Translations under genes and position numbers: made by a program
Shown: positions 31,877-40,009 of the stretch, one piece after another
Layout: every line of letters begins with the position of its first letter
Numbering within the stretch: position 1 is the first letter of the stretch
From: Lachnospiraceae bacterium
GTDB taxonomy: Bacteria > Bacillota > Clostridia > Lachnospirales > Lachnospiraceae
Assembly: GCA_024694965.1 (NCBI GenBank)
Contig: JAILJC010000113.1
Coordinates: forward strand, 1-40,009
Direction: 5' to 3'
Length of the DNA: 40,009 nucleotides
The notes under the pieces: model-generated
Told to the model about the DNA's origin: nothing
The model's database searches: none
The model's input: only the letters and a program-made list of their open reading frames with translations

Positions 31877-33296
31877 TGTTATCCCCCTCAGGTGCCCTTG
31901 CACCCTCTGATCCGGCGGGCTCCTCCGACCCTTCAGGCGGAGTAAGCAGTGCCGTTACATTCCCATCCACAATACCTTCCGTACTCTCGGGCATGAATAT
32001 CGTCTTGAGAGTCAGGATTATAAGCCTCAGATCAAGCCATACCGAGAAGTTCTCGATATAGAAAAGATCGAGCTTTAACTTATCATACGGCAGAGTGTTG
32101 TATTTACCGTACACCTGCGCATATCCGGTAAGCCCGGCCTTGACCTTTGTCCTGTAAGTAAACTCGGGCATCACCTTTTTGTACTGCTCTATTATCTCAG
32201 GGCGCTCGGGACGCGGTCCCACAAATGACATATCGCCCTTAAGCACGTTAAACAGCTGCGGCAGCTCATCAAACCTTATCTTCCTGATCACACGGCCGAC
32301 CGGGGTTATCCTGTCGTCGTTACGGCTTGCAAGACGTGCCACGCCGTCTGATTCTGCCTCAACTACCATGCTCCTGAACTTGTATATCAGAAACTCCCTG
32401 TTTCCGATCGTGCATCTTGTCTGTTTGTAAAGCACCGGGCCGCGGTCGTAAAGCTTGATGCACAGCGCTGTTATCAGCATAAACGGCGACAAAAGCACGG
32501 TAAGGAAAAGTGCAAACAGGATATCAAAAAGCCTTTTTATAACCATATGCTCAAACTCAAGCGGCGAGCTTTTGGTGAGCATGAGCGGCGTATCAAAAAA
32601 GTGAAGGGTTGCGGCCCCGCGAAGTACGATATCCACGATCTTCGGCGAAACATACGTCTCCTTTGATTTCTCGTAGCAGTACTTGTGGAGCCTGTTGCGG
32701 GCCGAGGTTTCAAGGTCCCACAGCATCACGGCTTCATGTCCGTCTATCTTTTTAAACATATCTTCGAAATCATCGCTAACATGCACAGTCTCAGTGATAG
32801 TAAACTGATGGCGCCTTGTCTTTACCTTTTCAACGAACAGGTCTTTGTGCGTACCGTCGTAGATAAGAAGAACGTCAAGCGGCGGGAACAGCCCCCTGTA
32901 TACATTTGTTGCAAGGAAGATCCACGCACCGATGAGCACGCACTGAACGATCAGTCCCACGATGAGCGGCACGGGTGTAGGAAAATGATATGCGAGCATA
33001 CATACCATCGCATAAAACAGTATATCCGTAAGGGAAGTGGCGATCACCTGCGAGAACAGAAGCTCAAGCATCCTGTACGAACCGATCTTTAGTCCGCCGT
33101 ACATAAGCGACGCAAACAGGAGAACGCAAAGATAAACCGCGGAAATGAACACATGGCCCCAAAAATAATAGGCCTTGGGCAGTTCCGTATTGTAATAAAC
33201 CACCCACACATAGCTTACCACCGCGGTTTCAAGCACCACTATAAGAAATGCCATTATTAGGTTATATATTCGCTTACGCATCTGAAGCTTCTGCAT
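31869..33296 (-). CDS. Polyprenyl glycosylphosphotransferase (WcaJ/CpsE-like initiating enzyme)
   Basis: This 475-aa protein has an N-terminal region of four membrane helices (about 10-130) and a cytoplasmic Rossmann-like domain (about 140-250). Its C-terminal sugar-transferase domain (about 255-450) begins VIKRLFDILFALFLTVLLSP, then GPVLYKQTRC, IYKFRSMVV, RFDELPQLFNVLKGDMS, FVGPRPERPE and KAGLTGYAQVYGKYN. Such enzymes add the first sugar phosphate, often glucose- or galactose-1-P, to undecaprenyl phosphate. The last 25 residues are an acidic tail with Glu-Gly-rich repeats (PEGSEEPAGSEG), not part of the usual domain. It is the initiating enzyme of block B. The ribosome-binding site is AAGGGA. 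Confidence 0.92.
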   Translation of the reverse strand: MQKLQMRKRIYNLIMAFLIVVLETAVVSYVWVVYYNTELPKAYYFWGHVFISAVYLCVLLFASLMYGGLKIGSYRMLELLFSQVIATSLTDILFYAMVCMLAYHFPTPVPLIVGLIVQCVLIGAWIFLATNVYRGLFPPLDVLLIYDGTHKDLFVEKVKTRRHQFTITETVHVSDDFEDMFKKIDGHEAVMLWDLETSARNRLHKYCYEKSKETYVSPKIVDIVLRGAATLHFFDTPLMLTKSSPLEFEHMVIKRLFDILFALFLTVLLSPFMLITALCIKLYDRGPVLYKQTRCTIGNREFLIYKFRSMVVEAESDGVARLASRNDDRITPVGRVIRKIRFDELPQLFNVLKGDMSFVGPRPERPEIIEQYKKVMPEFTYRTKVKAGLTGYAQVYGKYNTLPYDKLKLDLFYIENFSVWLDLRLIILTLKTIFMPESTEGIVDGNVTALLTPPEGSEEPAGSEGARAPEGDNNE

Positions 33297-33335
33297 ATTT
33301 GATCCCTTATTCCGGTCCGGCCGCTGCCCGTTGTC

Positions 33336-34265
33336 CTACATACGTCCGCTTATCTTAAGGAACAGTTCGCCGGGGATCCCGAGGAGCTTCTGCCAGCCCG
33401 GTATGCCGCTCTCATTAAGAGCATGGGAAGTCATCCCTGCATACAGCCTGTAGAAAGAAAGATATTTAAGCTTAAGTACCGACATCGGCGTTATCCTGGC
33501 ACGCTGCTCATAATACAGGTACCACGCCTGCTTATTACCCTCCTTAAGCTTCCTTACGGAATCCGTATACCCCTCGGATATCAGCTCGCACACGGTCAGT
33601 ATCCTGTCAAGCACTAAGTATTCATACTCCGCATCTATTTTATCATAAATGTAGTCCTCAGGTACATATTTTTCGCCCTCTATCTCGGGGAATGGATATT
33701 TCTTTAAAACATCCGTTTTAAATACCAGAGTGGTCTCGCCCTTAAAGCCCTTAAGATACAGGTTATAAAGAGTCGTCCGCCTTACGTTTTCGGGGAAATC
33801 AACGCCGTGAAGGAGTGTGGTCTCGCTGCTTCCTTTATGCGCGATGATGCCCGCGATCCTTCCGTCGTGTGCCGCAGCCGTGCTATCTTCCTGTCCTTCC
33901 TGCCGTCCTTCCTGCCGTCCTTCCTGCTTTCCTTCCGATGCAGGATCGATCAGTCCGAGAATGCTCTCAACCGCATCCTTTGTGAGCATGTCATCGGAAT
34001 CAAGGCATAAAAACCACTCCGTACTGCAATGCTCGACGCCCCTGTTATGCGCCCTCATCTTACCGCCGTTTTCAACATAATAATATTCAACGGGGATCAC
34101 GCCCTCACGGGCAAAGTCATCCACAACGGCCTTCGTATCATCCGTCGAGCCGTCATCTACTATGAGCCAGCAAAAGTCCCTGCAGGTCTGATTCTTAAGG
34201 CTTTCATATGCACGCTTTAAAAGCTGCGCCCGGTTGTAGGTTGGAGTGAAAACTGTAAGTTTCAT
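33336..34265 (-). CDS. Family 2 glycosyltransferase with a tandem-repeat loop
   Basis: This 309-aa GT2 enzyme has TVFTPTYNRAQLLKRAYES, WLIVDDGSTDDTKAVV, ENGGKMRAHNRGVEHC and the donor motif LCLDSDDML. After the donor-binding half, between about residues 110 and 131, is a hydrophilic loop containing EGRQ repeats encoded by the 12-bp array at 33886-33938. The conserved core resumes at IAGIIAHKG and YVPEDYIYDKI. The loop keeps frame and the protein is otherwise full length. The ribosome-binding site is AGAGGGACC. It is the first glycosyltransferase of block B; the sugar is unknown. Confidence 0.85.
   Translation of the reverse strand: MKLTVFTPTYNRAQLLKRAYESLKNQTCRDFCWLIVDDGSTDDTKAVVDDFAREGVIPVEYYYVENGGKMRAHNRGVEHCSTEWFLCLDSDDMLTKDAVESILGLIDPASEGKQEGRQEGRQEGQEDSTAAAHDGRIAGIIAHKGSSETTLLHGVDFPENVRRTTLYNLYLKGFKGETTLVFKTDVLKKYPFPEIEGEKYVPEDYIYDKIDAEYEYLVLDRILTVCELISEGYTDSVRKLKEGNKQAWYLYYEQRARITPMSVLKLKYLSFYRLYAGMTSHALNESGIPGWQKLLGIPGELFLKISGRM
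33886..33938. repeat. Tandem 12-bp repeats in a GT2 gene
   Basis: Units of 12 bp, TCCTTCCTGCCG, start at 33894 and 33906 as exact copies; a third copy at 33918 differs in its last two bases. A partial unit lies on each side (33886-33893 and 33930-33938). The minus strand encodes Glu-Gly-Arg-Gln repeats. Unit length is a multiple of three, so copy change would not shift the frame. Confidence 0.85.
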
Positions 34266-34308
34266 GGTCCCTCTTTTGACCGCTTATCAATGCTTCTAAA
34301 AAGCACGG

Positions 34309-35175
34309 TCAGTAAACGACACTGTAGTCCACAAGTTCAAAGATATACGGTTCCTTAACATCGTATTTGTAGATCACGTGGCCCTCGGTTTCGGCCACTT
34401 TTGTAAGCCCGGCTTCTTCAAGATATCCGATGCGCGGATGATCCTTTATAAGGACAACATACTCGGTCTTTGACGTTTCGAGCGCATCAACGAATGCATC
34501 CATATCAACATCCCGGAGCTTGATAAGTTCCGCCAAAAGCCTGTACTGCGGATGCGTTTCGTCATTCAGCATTTCGTCCGTATACTCATTTGTTATCACA
34601 TACAGATAGTCCTCCCTGTCGATCGTAAGCTGCATCTTGGGATCGTACTGACGCATCTGCATGTTGTATTCATACTCAAGGAAGGCCTTGGGATATTCGA
34701 CATCGGAATCCTCGTGTATGAGGCGCGAAACCTCCATAAGCTCCGGCGGCATCTTGTAGATGTTCTGTGCAAGCTTTATTCCGTCCGCGTACACAAACTT
34801 ACCTGACGAAAGCAGGATCGCGGCTATAAGGACAGATACGACAATGCGCTGCCCCGCATCGGTTCGCGTCATGATAAGTTTCGCCGCCAGGTAGGGTATC
34901 AGTACGATAACAGGGAGCAGCCAGAAGAAGCGGTAATACTCGCTGTTTACGTCAAAGAACCTGTCAAGCAGCACCGGTGATACCGGATTATAAACAGTCA
35001 CTAACAGGAATACCGAACAGGGTATGAATATCTCTTTTTCACGCCTGCTGCCTTTTACGCACACATAAACAAGCGCTGCGGCATAAAGCACAAAATACGC
35101 GCACGCCCCCGTGTAATACTGCAGGCATTCCCTAAGGTACCATATTCCGTTTTGGGCTACGTTTAAACTTTGCAT
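34309..35175 (-). CDS. Membrane protein, probable C-terminal part of a split GT-C-like (DUF6077-type) protein
   Basis: This 288-aa protein has about four membrane helices (roughly 15-130) followed by a cytoplasmic or outer domain of about 150 residues ending VDYSVVY. It looks like the C-terminal half of large membrane proteins related to GT-C glycosyltransferases. It is in the same reading frame as the gene before it (35185-36354), separated only by one TAA stop and three codons. The ATG at 35175 has AAGGA 6 nt upstream, and that site overlaps the TAA. It is therefore either a genuine second cistron with reinitiation or the tail of a gene broken by a nonsense change. No single family is certain. 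Confidence 0.6.
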   Translation of the reverse strand: MQSLNVAQNGIWYLRECLQYYTGACAYFVLYAAALVYVCVKGSRREKEIFIPCSVFLLVTVYNPVSPVLLDRFFDVNSEYYRFFWLLPVIVLIPYLAAKLIMTRTDAGQRIVVSVLIAAILLSSGKFVYADGIKLAQNIYKMPPELMEVSRLIHEDSDVEYPKAFLEYEYNMQMRQYDPKMQLTIDREDYLYVITNEYTDEMLNDETHPQYRLLAELIKLRDVDMDAFVDALETSKTEYVVLIKDHPRIGYLEEAGLTKVAETEGHVIYKYDVKEPYIFELVDYSVVY

Positions 35176-35184
35176 CTGATGTCC

Positions 35185-36354
35185 TTATTTTGGGAAAGTA
35201 TATAATACAAAATACCCTTTCACATACAGCACGAATACCAGCGAGAATACAATGCCGGGTACAACACATGCCGCATATTTAAGGAGCATGTTCCATTTTT
35301 TCTTTCTTACGATCATCGGGATGAACAGCACCGTAAGTTCCACGGGAAGGAGCATGTTCGCCGATGAAGATATCGTGGCGGCGCCGAAGCATACGATGAA
35401 CGTGATAAGCCACGGCCGCACATTAATGCTTTCGTCGTTCATCCTTATGAACAGATAAAAAAGAGTCATGACCGCCAGGTTTCCGACGATCGCCTTACCC
35501 TCGTATGTCCTTGTCATCAGAAACAGTGAGGATGTATATATCGTGATGAACGTAAGGTTGACCACGAACATGATCGCTGCCATGATGACGGTCGCAAGTT
35601 CGGGATTTCCCATGATCTCTTTTCTATCGTCTGAAGCCACGCCCACGCCGTTTTTACGATCGTCGGCATCCGCATCCACGCCGGCTTTCCTACCGTTCTT
35701 ATAAACAATCAGCTCCCTCGCGATCATTATATATACCATGTTTGTTAACAGGATTATCGTTATCGCCATCACGGATTTTGTCCAGATAAGAGCGGGGATC
35801 CCGGTAAGCTGGCATACCACCGAATCCTGCATTGAATAGGTCGCAAAGAAATACCTCATCTCGTAATGATCCTGCCATGCACCGGTGAACGGATCATACA
35901 CGTTCATCATATTCGTCTCCACCGATGTAGCGACGTTTGCAACATAATACGCGGCATCAAGTGTGAAGTTGTAAGTGTAGGAGACCAGAACAACCTGTAT
36001 CATCAAAAGCAGCGCCATCAATACCGTCACCGCGGGATTACGCCCGATATACGCAAGTGCACTCTTAAACCACTTAATCCACTGCTTTCCGTTAAGCACG
36101 GCCGACAGTAAGACCAAAACGGCAACAACGGGCACCCAGATACCGGTCAGCATCGAAAGCGGCCGGTAATACTGCATAGGCGGCACGCATACAAAGAAGA
36201 AAACAAAGTAGTAGAAAAAGAAGCCCGTGACAACGGAAAGCATAAGGGGACACGCAGCTCCCTCACGCCTCTTTTTAAAGGGCATGATGATAAGCGAGCC
36301 GAATGCAAGATAGATTATGAAATTGCAAATGACACCAAGTAAGACAATAAGCAT
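35185..36354 (-). CDS. Polytopic membrane protein, probable N-terminal part of a split GT-C-like (DUF6077-type) protein
   Basis: This 389-aa protein has about ten hydrophobic helices. A loop near residues 130-180 (FTLDAAYYVANVATSVETN and MRYFFATYSMQD) recalls the acidic first loop of GT-C enzymes. A soluble, low-complexity loop near 225-245 contains two DDRK copies. It ends abruptly in a membrane segment (VLYVKGYFVLYTFPK) at TAA 35187-35185, beyond which the same frame continues into the 34309-35175 gene. Its ATG directly follows the stop of the preceding gene, with a weak GGGA site. Transfer of a polyprenyl-linked sugar on the outer face is a plausible but unproven role. Confidence 0.65.
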   Translation of the reverse strand: MLIVLLGVICNFIIYLAFGSLIIMPFKKRREGAACPLMLSVVTGFFFYYFVFFFVCVPPMQYYRPLSMLTGIWVPVVAVLVLLSAVLNGKQWIKWFKSALAYIGRNPAVTVLMALLLMIQVVLVSYTYNFTLDAAYYVANVATSVETNMMNVYDPFTGAWQDHYEMRYFFATYSMQDSVVCQLTGIPALIWTKSVMAITIILLTNMVYIMIARELIVYKNGRKAGVDADADDRKNGVGVASDDRKEIMGNPELATVIMAAIMFVVNLTFITIYTSSLFLMTRTYEGKAIVGNLAVMTLFYLFIRMNDESINVRPWLITFIVCFGAATISSSANMLLPVELTVLFIPMIVRKKKWNMLLKYAACVVPGIVFSLVFVLYVKGYFVLYTFPK

Positions 36355-37155
36355 TTAATTATTCCCGCTGTTCTGCAATTCGTTAACCTGCTGCTGAAGG
36401 TTCACGGTCGTCTCATATAAGCTGTTTATCTTACGGTTCATGACAAAAACCGAGGCGATCAGCATGATCACCACGACAAGCAGCGCAGCGGCAACCGTCC
36501 TTGCATTTATAAACTTGTGATTCTTCATATCCTCTTCCTCCCACAGGTAGTAATCGTCTTCATAGGTTCCGCCGGCATCGGCCGTATCCTTTAAATAAAT
36601 CCCGCAGCTTCCCGCCGCGAACCACAGTATAAACGGCAGCAGTCCGTGCACGATAAGGGACGGCAGCAGAGTCATGTGACCGAACATCGTCACCGGAAGC
36701 AGCGCATCCGACTGATAGGAAAAAAGTGCCAGTGCCAGGATGCACAGGATCATAAATATCCTTGACTTTTTTTCCGAAAACAATCGGCAGGCAAGTATCC
36801 CGTATATCACAAGAAACAAAACCGTGAGCACGACGGATAAAACGCCCGGATTTCCCGCAACCGCAAAAGTCAAACGTCCCGACAGTGCAAGCGCTAAGAA
36901 AACAAACAGACAGCCAAGTGCCCGAAAGACTGACTTTTCCTGTTTTTCGATATATGTTTCGTAAACGAGGGTAAACGCATAAGCGATGCCCGCAACGGGA
37001 CATAAGATGAACCAGGCGGGATTTACCTTTTTGTCGCTGTGCCCGGAATTATAAAGGCAGATAATAAGAACGGAGACGAGAAACAGCGCAAGCAGCTTTC
37101 CCGTCCCACGGTAGTTTTCATATGCATTTATGATGGATCCCAGTAAGTCCTTCAT
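36355..37155 (-). CDS. Membrane protein of unknown function
   Basis: The product is 266 aa with about six hydrophobic helices in the first 190 residues. A short acidic stretch follows (DDYYLWEEEDM, near 200-210), then one further membrane helix (about 220-240) and a 25-residue C-terminal tail with coiled-coil character (INSLYETTVNLQQQVNELQ). I do not recognise the family. It lies between fcl and the split GT-C-like genes and is probably co-transcribed. Its stop codon is immediately followed by the next start codon. A structural or anchoring role in the glycan-assembly machinery is only a guess. Confidence 0.65.
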   Translation of the reverse strand: MKDLLGSIINAYENYRGTGKLLALFLVSVLIICLYNSGHSDKKVNPAWFILCPVAGIAYAFTLVYETYIEKQEKSVFRALGCLFVFLALALSGRLTFAVAGNPGVLSVVLTVLFLVIYGILACRLFSEKKSRIFMILCILALALFSYQSDALLPVTMFGHMTLLPSLIVHGLLPFILWFAAGSCGIYLKDTADAGGTYEDDYYLWEEEDMKNHKFINARTVAAALLVVVIMLIASVFVMNRKINSLYETTVNLQQQVNELQNSGNN

Positions 37156-37195
37156 TCACACAGCCCCAAAATCTATTGTGAGGATCACGGACATC

Positions 37196-38140
37196 CTATC
37201 TTTCCGCCCGCATCGGGTTGTTTAAGAAATCTTCGTAAGCAAGCCTTATTCCATCCTCAAGCTCGGTCTTGTATGTCCATCCGAGCGCCGTCGCCTTTGA
37301 TACGTCAAGAAGCTTACGCGGCGTTCCGTTCGGCTTGCTTGTGTCCCAGCGGATCTCACCGGTGTAACCGATCACCCTGGCCGTAAGCTCGGTAAGTTCC
37401 TTAATGGTCAGTTCCTTGCCGGTTCCCGCGTTCACGGTCTCGTTCCCGCTGTAGTTATTCATCAGGAAAACGCACAGGTTAGCAAGGTCGTCAACATACA
37501 GGAATTCCCTTAACGGGCTTCCGTCGCCCCAGCAGGTAACATAGGGCAGGCCCTGTTCCTTCGCCTCGTGGAACCGCCTTATAAGTGCCGGCAGCACATG
37601 CGAATGCGTCGGGTGGTAATTGTCGTTCGGTCCGTAAAGGTTCGTCGGCATAACGCTTATGTAATCGGTACCGTACTGCCTGTTTAAGAACTCGCAGTAC
37701 TTAAGCCCCGATATCTTTGCAAGTGCATAGGCTTCATTTGTTTTCTCAAGCTCCGAAGTCAGCAGGCAGCTTTCCGGCATCGGCTGCGGCGCCATGCGCG
37801 GATAGATGCACGATGACCCAAGAAACTCAAGCTTTTTACAATCATTCTCAAAGGCGCTGTGGATGACGTTCATCTCAAGTATCATGTTATAATACATAAA
37901 GTCGGCCAGCGCCTCGCTGTTGGCCACGATACCGCCAACCTTGGCCGCCGCAAGGAACACATACTCAGGCTTCTCCGCCTTAAAAAACTCCTCGACATCG
38001 TCCTGCCTGCACAGGTCAAGCTCACTGTGCGTCCTTGTGATTATGTTTGTATAGCCCTGTCTTTCAAGTTCCCTTACGATAGCGGAGCCAACCATGCCGC
38101 GGTGTCCCGCCACGTATATCTTAGCGTTTTTCTCCATCAT
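37196..38140 (-). CDS. fcl: GDP-L-fucose synthase
   Basis: This 314-aa SDR enzyme has [16 protein letters not shown] with the nucleotide-binding Gly residues, [39 protein letters not shown] and the catalytic Tyr-xxx-Lys in [30 protein letters not shown] follows. These match the Fcl/WcaG family, which epimerises and reduces GDP-4-keto-6-deoxy-mannose with NADPH to GDP-L-fucose. It starts with a 4-bp overlap (ATGA) after gmd and completes that two-step pathway. Length is as expected. A 40-bp gap separates it from the following membrane-protein gene. Confidence 0.96.
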   Translation of the reverse strand: MMEKNAKIYVAGHRGMVGSAIVRELERQGYTNIITRTHSELDLCRQDDVEEFFKAEKPEYVFLAAAKVGGIVANSEALADFMYYNMILEMNVIHSAFENDCKKLEFLGSSCIYPRMAPQPMPESCLLTSELEKTNEAYALAKISGLKYCEFLNRQYGTDYISVMPTNLYGPNDNYHPTHSHVLPALIRRFHEAKEQGLPYVTCWGDGSPLREFLYVDDLANLCVFLMNNYSGNETVNAGTGKELTIKELTELTARVIGYTGEIRWDTSKPNGTPRKLLDVSKATALGWTYKTELEDGIRLAYEDFLNNPMRAER

Positions 38141-39234
38141 TTCTTATCCGCCGGATCCGCTGCGACCCTTACTCCGTTCCTGTAATCTTCGGCACTCACT
38201 CCGGCGATAGCCTTCATGTCGGAATCAACCATCATTGAAACCAGTCCCTTAAAGTCAACCTTGCGCTTCCATCCGAGTTCCTTCTCGGCCTTGGAACAGT
38301 CACCCCACAAAAGCTCAACCTCTGCGGGCCTGAAGTACCTTGGATTAACGTCAACGAGCAGGCGGCCCGTCTTGGCATCGTAACCCTTCTCACTCACTCC
38401 CTTGCCCTTCCACTCGATGTCGATACCGACTTCCTTAAAGGCAAGCTCAACGAATTCCCTTACGGTATGGGTCTCATTGGTCGCAAGCACGTAATCGCCC
38501 GGCTTATCCTGCTGGAGTATCCTCCACATTCCTTCAACGTAATCGCCCGCAAATCCCCAGTCACGCTTGGCATCAAGGTTACCGAGTGAGAGCTTTTCGC
38601 GCTCGTCCGCCATGATGGAAGCAACCGCACGGGTGATCTTTCTTGTAACAAATGTCTCGCCGCGGCGCGGTGATTCATGGTTAAACAAAATACCGTTGCA
38701 TGCAAACAGGTTGTATGCCTCCCTGTAATTTACGGTTATCCAGTACGCATACAGCTTTGCCGCACCGTACGGGCTCTTGGGATAAAACGGAGTCTTCTCG
38801 GACTGCGGTGCAGTATCGGGAATACCTCCGAAAAGTTCCGAAGTTGATGCCTGGTAGAACCTTGTCTTAACACCCGATTTCTTTATCGCATCAAGGAGCC
38901 TTAAGGTACCGATACCGGTTGTTTCCGCTGTATACTCAGGTACCTCAAACGAAACGGCAACGTGTGACTGTGCCGCAAGGTTATATATCTCCGTGGGCTG
39001 GATCTGCTCGATCAGCCTGTTTAAGTTACTGGAATCGGTAAGGTCACCGTGATGTAAAAACATCGTCTTGTCACGGATCTCCCTGTCGTAATAAAGGTGG
39101 TCGATCCTGTCCGTGCTGATGCTTGAATGACGGCGGATGATACCGTGTACCTCATATCCCTTCTCGAGCAGAAGCTCCGCAAGATATGATCCGTCCTGTC
39201 CTGTGATACCTGTTATTAAAGCTACGTTTCTCAT
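38137..39234 (-). CDS. gmd: GDP-mannose 4,6-dehydratase
   Basis: This 365-aa enzyme has [88 protein letters not shown] with the Tyr-xxx-Lys pair, and [18 protein letters not shown]. These are diagnostic of Gmd, which makes GDP-4-keto-6-deoxy-D-mannose. It is followed at once by fcl, so the product is likely GDP-L-fucose for the block B glycan. The ATG has AAGGAG upstream. It begins 29 bp after the DUF212 gene. Confidence 0.96.
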   Translation of the reverse strand: MRNVALITGITGQDGSYLAELLLEKGYEVHGIIRRHSSISTDRIDHLYYDREIRDKTMFLHHGDLTDSSNLNRLIEQIQPTEIYNLAAQSHVAVSFEVPEYTAETTGIGTLRLLDAIKKSGVKTRFYQASTSELFGGIPDTAPQSEKTPFYPKSPYGAAKLYAYWITVNYREAYNLFACNGILFNHESPRRGETFVTRKITRAVASIMADEREKLSLGNLDAKRDWGFAGDYVEGMWRILQQDKPGDYVLATNETHTVREFVELAFKEVGIDIEWKGKGVSEKGYDAKTGRLLVDVNPRYFRPAEVELLWGDCSKAEKELGWKRKVDFKGLVSMMVDSDMKAIAGVSAEDYRNGVRVAADPADKK

Positions 39235-39263
39235 GGTATTCTCCTTGTTATTGTATTGCCTTT

Positions 39264-39737
39264 TTATGGAAGTACATTCACGGAAATAATGCCTATGATT
39301 ATCCCCAATATTGCGCCGCAGATAACCTGCAGCGGTGTATGTCCGATGAGGACCTTAAGCTTCTCCTGGTCAAACTGGACCCCGAACTCGCCGTTCTCGG
39401 GAAGCCTGAAGAAATCCATCATCTGGTTTATTATCTCGGCCTGGTTTCCCGTCTCGCGCCTGACGCCCCTGGCATCGTACATAACGATGATCGCCAGTAT
39501 AGTTGATATTGCAAATGCGGCAGAATCAAGTCCCTGCTCGAATCCGGCCGCGACGCACAGGGCGCACACGGTAGCGGAATGGCAGCTTGGCATACCGCCT
39601 GAACCTACAAGCCGCTCAAAATTGATCTTCTTATTAAGTGCAAGATCGATGACCGTCTTGACCACCTGGGCTATCGCCCAGCCAAGAACCGCCGAAATGA
39701 GCATCCTGTTATGTAATAAATCGGTAATGTACTGCAT
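39264..39737 (-). CDS. Divergent PAP2-family (DUF212/YuiD-like) membrane protein
   Basis: The product is 157 aa with about four hydrophobic segments. The family motifs are [20 protein letters not shown] and [18 protein letters not shown]. This family is distantly related to acid phosphatases and vanadium haloperoxidases, and members are small integral membrane proteins. A lipid or polyprenyl phosphate phosphatase would fit a polysaccharide operon, because undecaprenyl phosphate is released in glycan assembly, but activity is not established for this family. It begins 11 bp after the rmlD stop and is probably part of block B. Confidence 0.85.
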   Translation of the reverse strand: MQYITDLLHNRMLISAVLGWAIAQVVKTVIDLALNKKINFERLVGSGGMPSCHSATVCALCVAAGFEQGLDSAAFAISTILAIIVMYDARGVRRETGNQAEIINQMMDFFRLPENGEFGVQFDQEKLKVLIGHTPLQVICGAILGIIIGIISVNVLP

Positions 39738-39748
39738 ATGTCCGTCCG

Positions 39749-40009
39749 TTACAGATAATTGACGATATACTCGCTTATCGCCTTCTCCCAGTCCGCATAC
39801 ATGTGATCGGTGGTAAGCTTAAACATATAGTTCTCAAGCACCGAAAACTTGGGCCTGTCTGCCGACTGAGGGTTCATCTCCTTATACTGTTCGCTGGTCA
39901 CCGGAATGACCTCGGTTGCCTTGCCCGCAAGCTCAAATATCTTTTTTGTAAAATCAGCCCAGCTGCACTGCCCCTCACATGTACCGTGGAACAGACCGTA
40001 ATTCTCGGT
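39749..40009 (-). CDS. rmlD: dTDP-4-dehydrorhamnose reductase, C-terminal part (partial)
   Basis: The last 86 residues are present; the start lies beyond the right edge. GLFHGTCEGQCSWADFTKKI, IPVTSEQY, ADRPKFSVLENYMF and the C-terminal ADWEKAISEYI match the end of RmlD/RfbD, which reduces dTDP-4-keto-L-rhamnose to dTDP-L-rhamnose. The rest of the rhamnose pathway (rmlA, rmlB, rmlC) may lie upstream outside the window. It is the first gene of block B seen here, 11 bp before the DUF212 gene. Confidence 0.92.
   Translation of the reverse strand, partial: TENYGLFHGTCEGQCSWADFTKKIFELAGKATEVIPVTSEQYKEMNPQSADRPKFSVLENYMFKLTTDHMYADWEKAISEYIVNYL

Noticed and set aside
31877-31903. GTG start at 31903 for the GT2 gene
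   Set aside because: It has no ribosome-binding site and adds residues absent from the GT2 pattern. The ATG at 31876 has GAGGGGG upstream.
1-40009. tRNA, rRNA, insertion sequence or prophage genes
   Set aside because: None was seen on either strand. All long gene-free stretches are under 300 bp and are described separately.

Overview
The window looks like a Lachnospiraceae-type (Clostridia, Firmicutes) chromosome of moderate GC content. The signs are strong GGAGG ribosome-binding sites, tightly packed collinear genes with ATGA/GTGA stop-start overlaps, and a CapE-CapF-CapG set. There is also a propeller-type hybrid histidine kinase with a Clostridia-like C-terminal tail. Assignment to family level is inference from gene content. 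I see no tRNA, rRNA, CRISPR array, insertion sequence or phage gene.

Almost the whole window is cell-surface polysaccharide biosynthesis on the minus strand, in two transcription blocks separated by a lone unknown gene. Block B runs from beyond the right edge down to about 19.4 kb. It holds the end of rmlD (dTDP-rhamnose), a DUF212/YuiD-like membrane protein, gmd and fcl (GDP-L-fucose), and three membrane proteins, two of which look like one gene split by a single in-frame TAA. It continues with four glycosyltransferases, a large WcaJ/CpsE-type initiating phosphoglycosyltransferase, and a Wzx flippase flanked by two paralogous Wzy/ligase-like proteins. It ends with a 1415-aa hybrid sensor kinase, a double-receiver response regulator and a D-lactate dehydrogenase.

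Between the blocks (18.3-19.2 kb) lies a gene for a charged, probably disordered or coiled-coil protein with its own 5' UTR. It ends in a strong hairpin whose sequence also contains a near-consensus promoter (TTGCCA, 17 bp, TGGTATAAT) for the next operon.

Block A runs from 18.2 kb down to 2.6 kb. It holds a DegT-type sugar aminotransferase, a small PglC-like initiating transferase, an ATP-grasp ligase overlapping a HAD phosphatase, and a WbuB-like glycosyltransferase. Then come capE-capF-capG (UDP-N-acetyl-L-fucosamine), a GT4 enzyme carrying a self-complementary 15-bp tandem repeat, a Wzy-like polymerase, a WbsX-like protein, a GT2 enzyme and a KpsS/KpsC-like transferase. It ends with a highly structured 234-bp intergenic segment and a NeuB-family nonulosonate synthase. 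No flippase and no CMP-sugar synthetase lies in block A.

At the left edge, convergent with block A, are the 3' end of an unknown gene and a complete membrane-bound transglutaminase-like protein on the plus strand.

Taken together, the window supplies precursors (rhamnose, fucose, FucNAc, an amino sugar and a nonulosonic acid), two initiating enzymes and three polymerase/ligase-like proteins. One flippase in the window may have to serve both blocks. A membrane phosphorelay with no DNA-binding domain sits at the end of block B.
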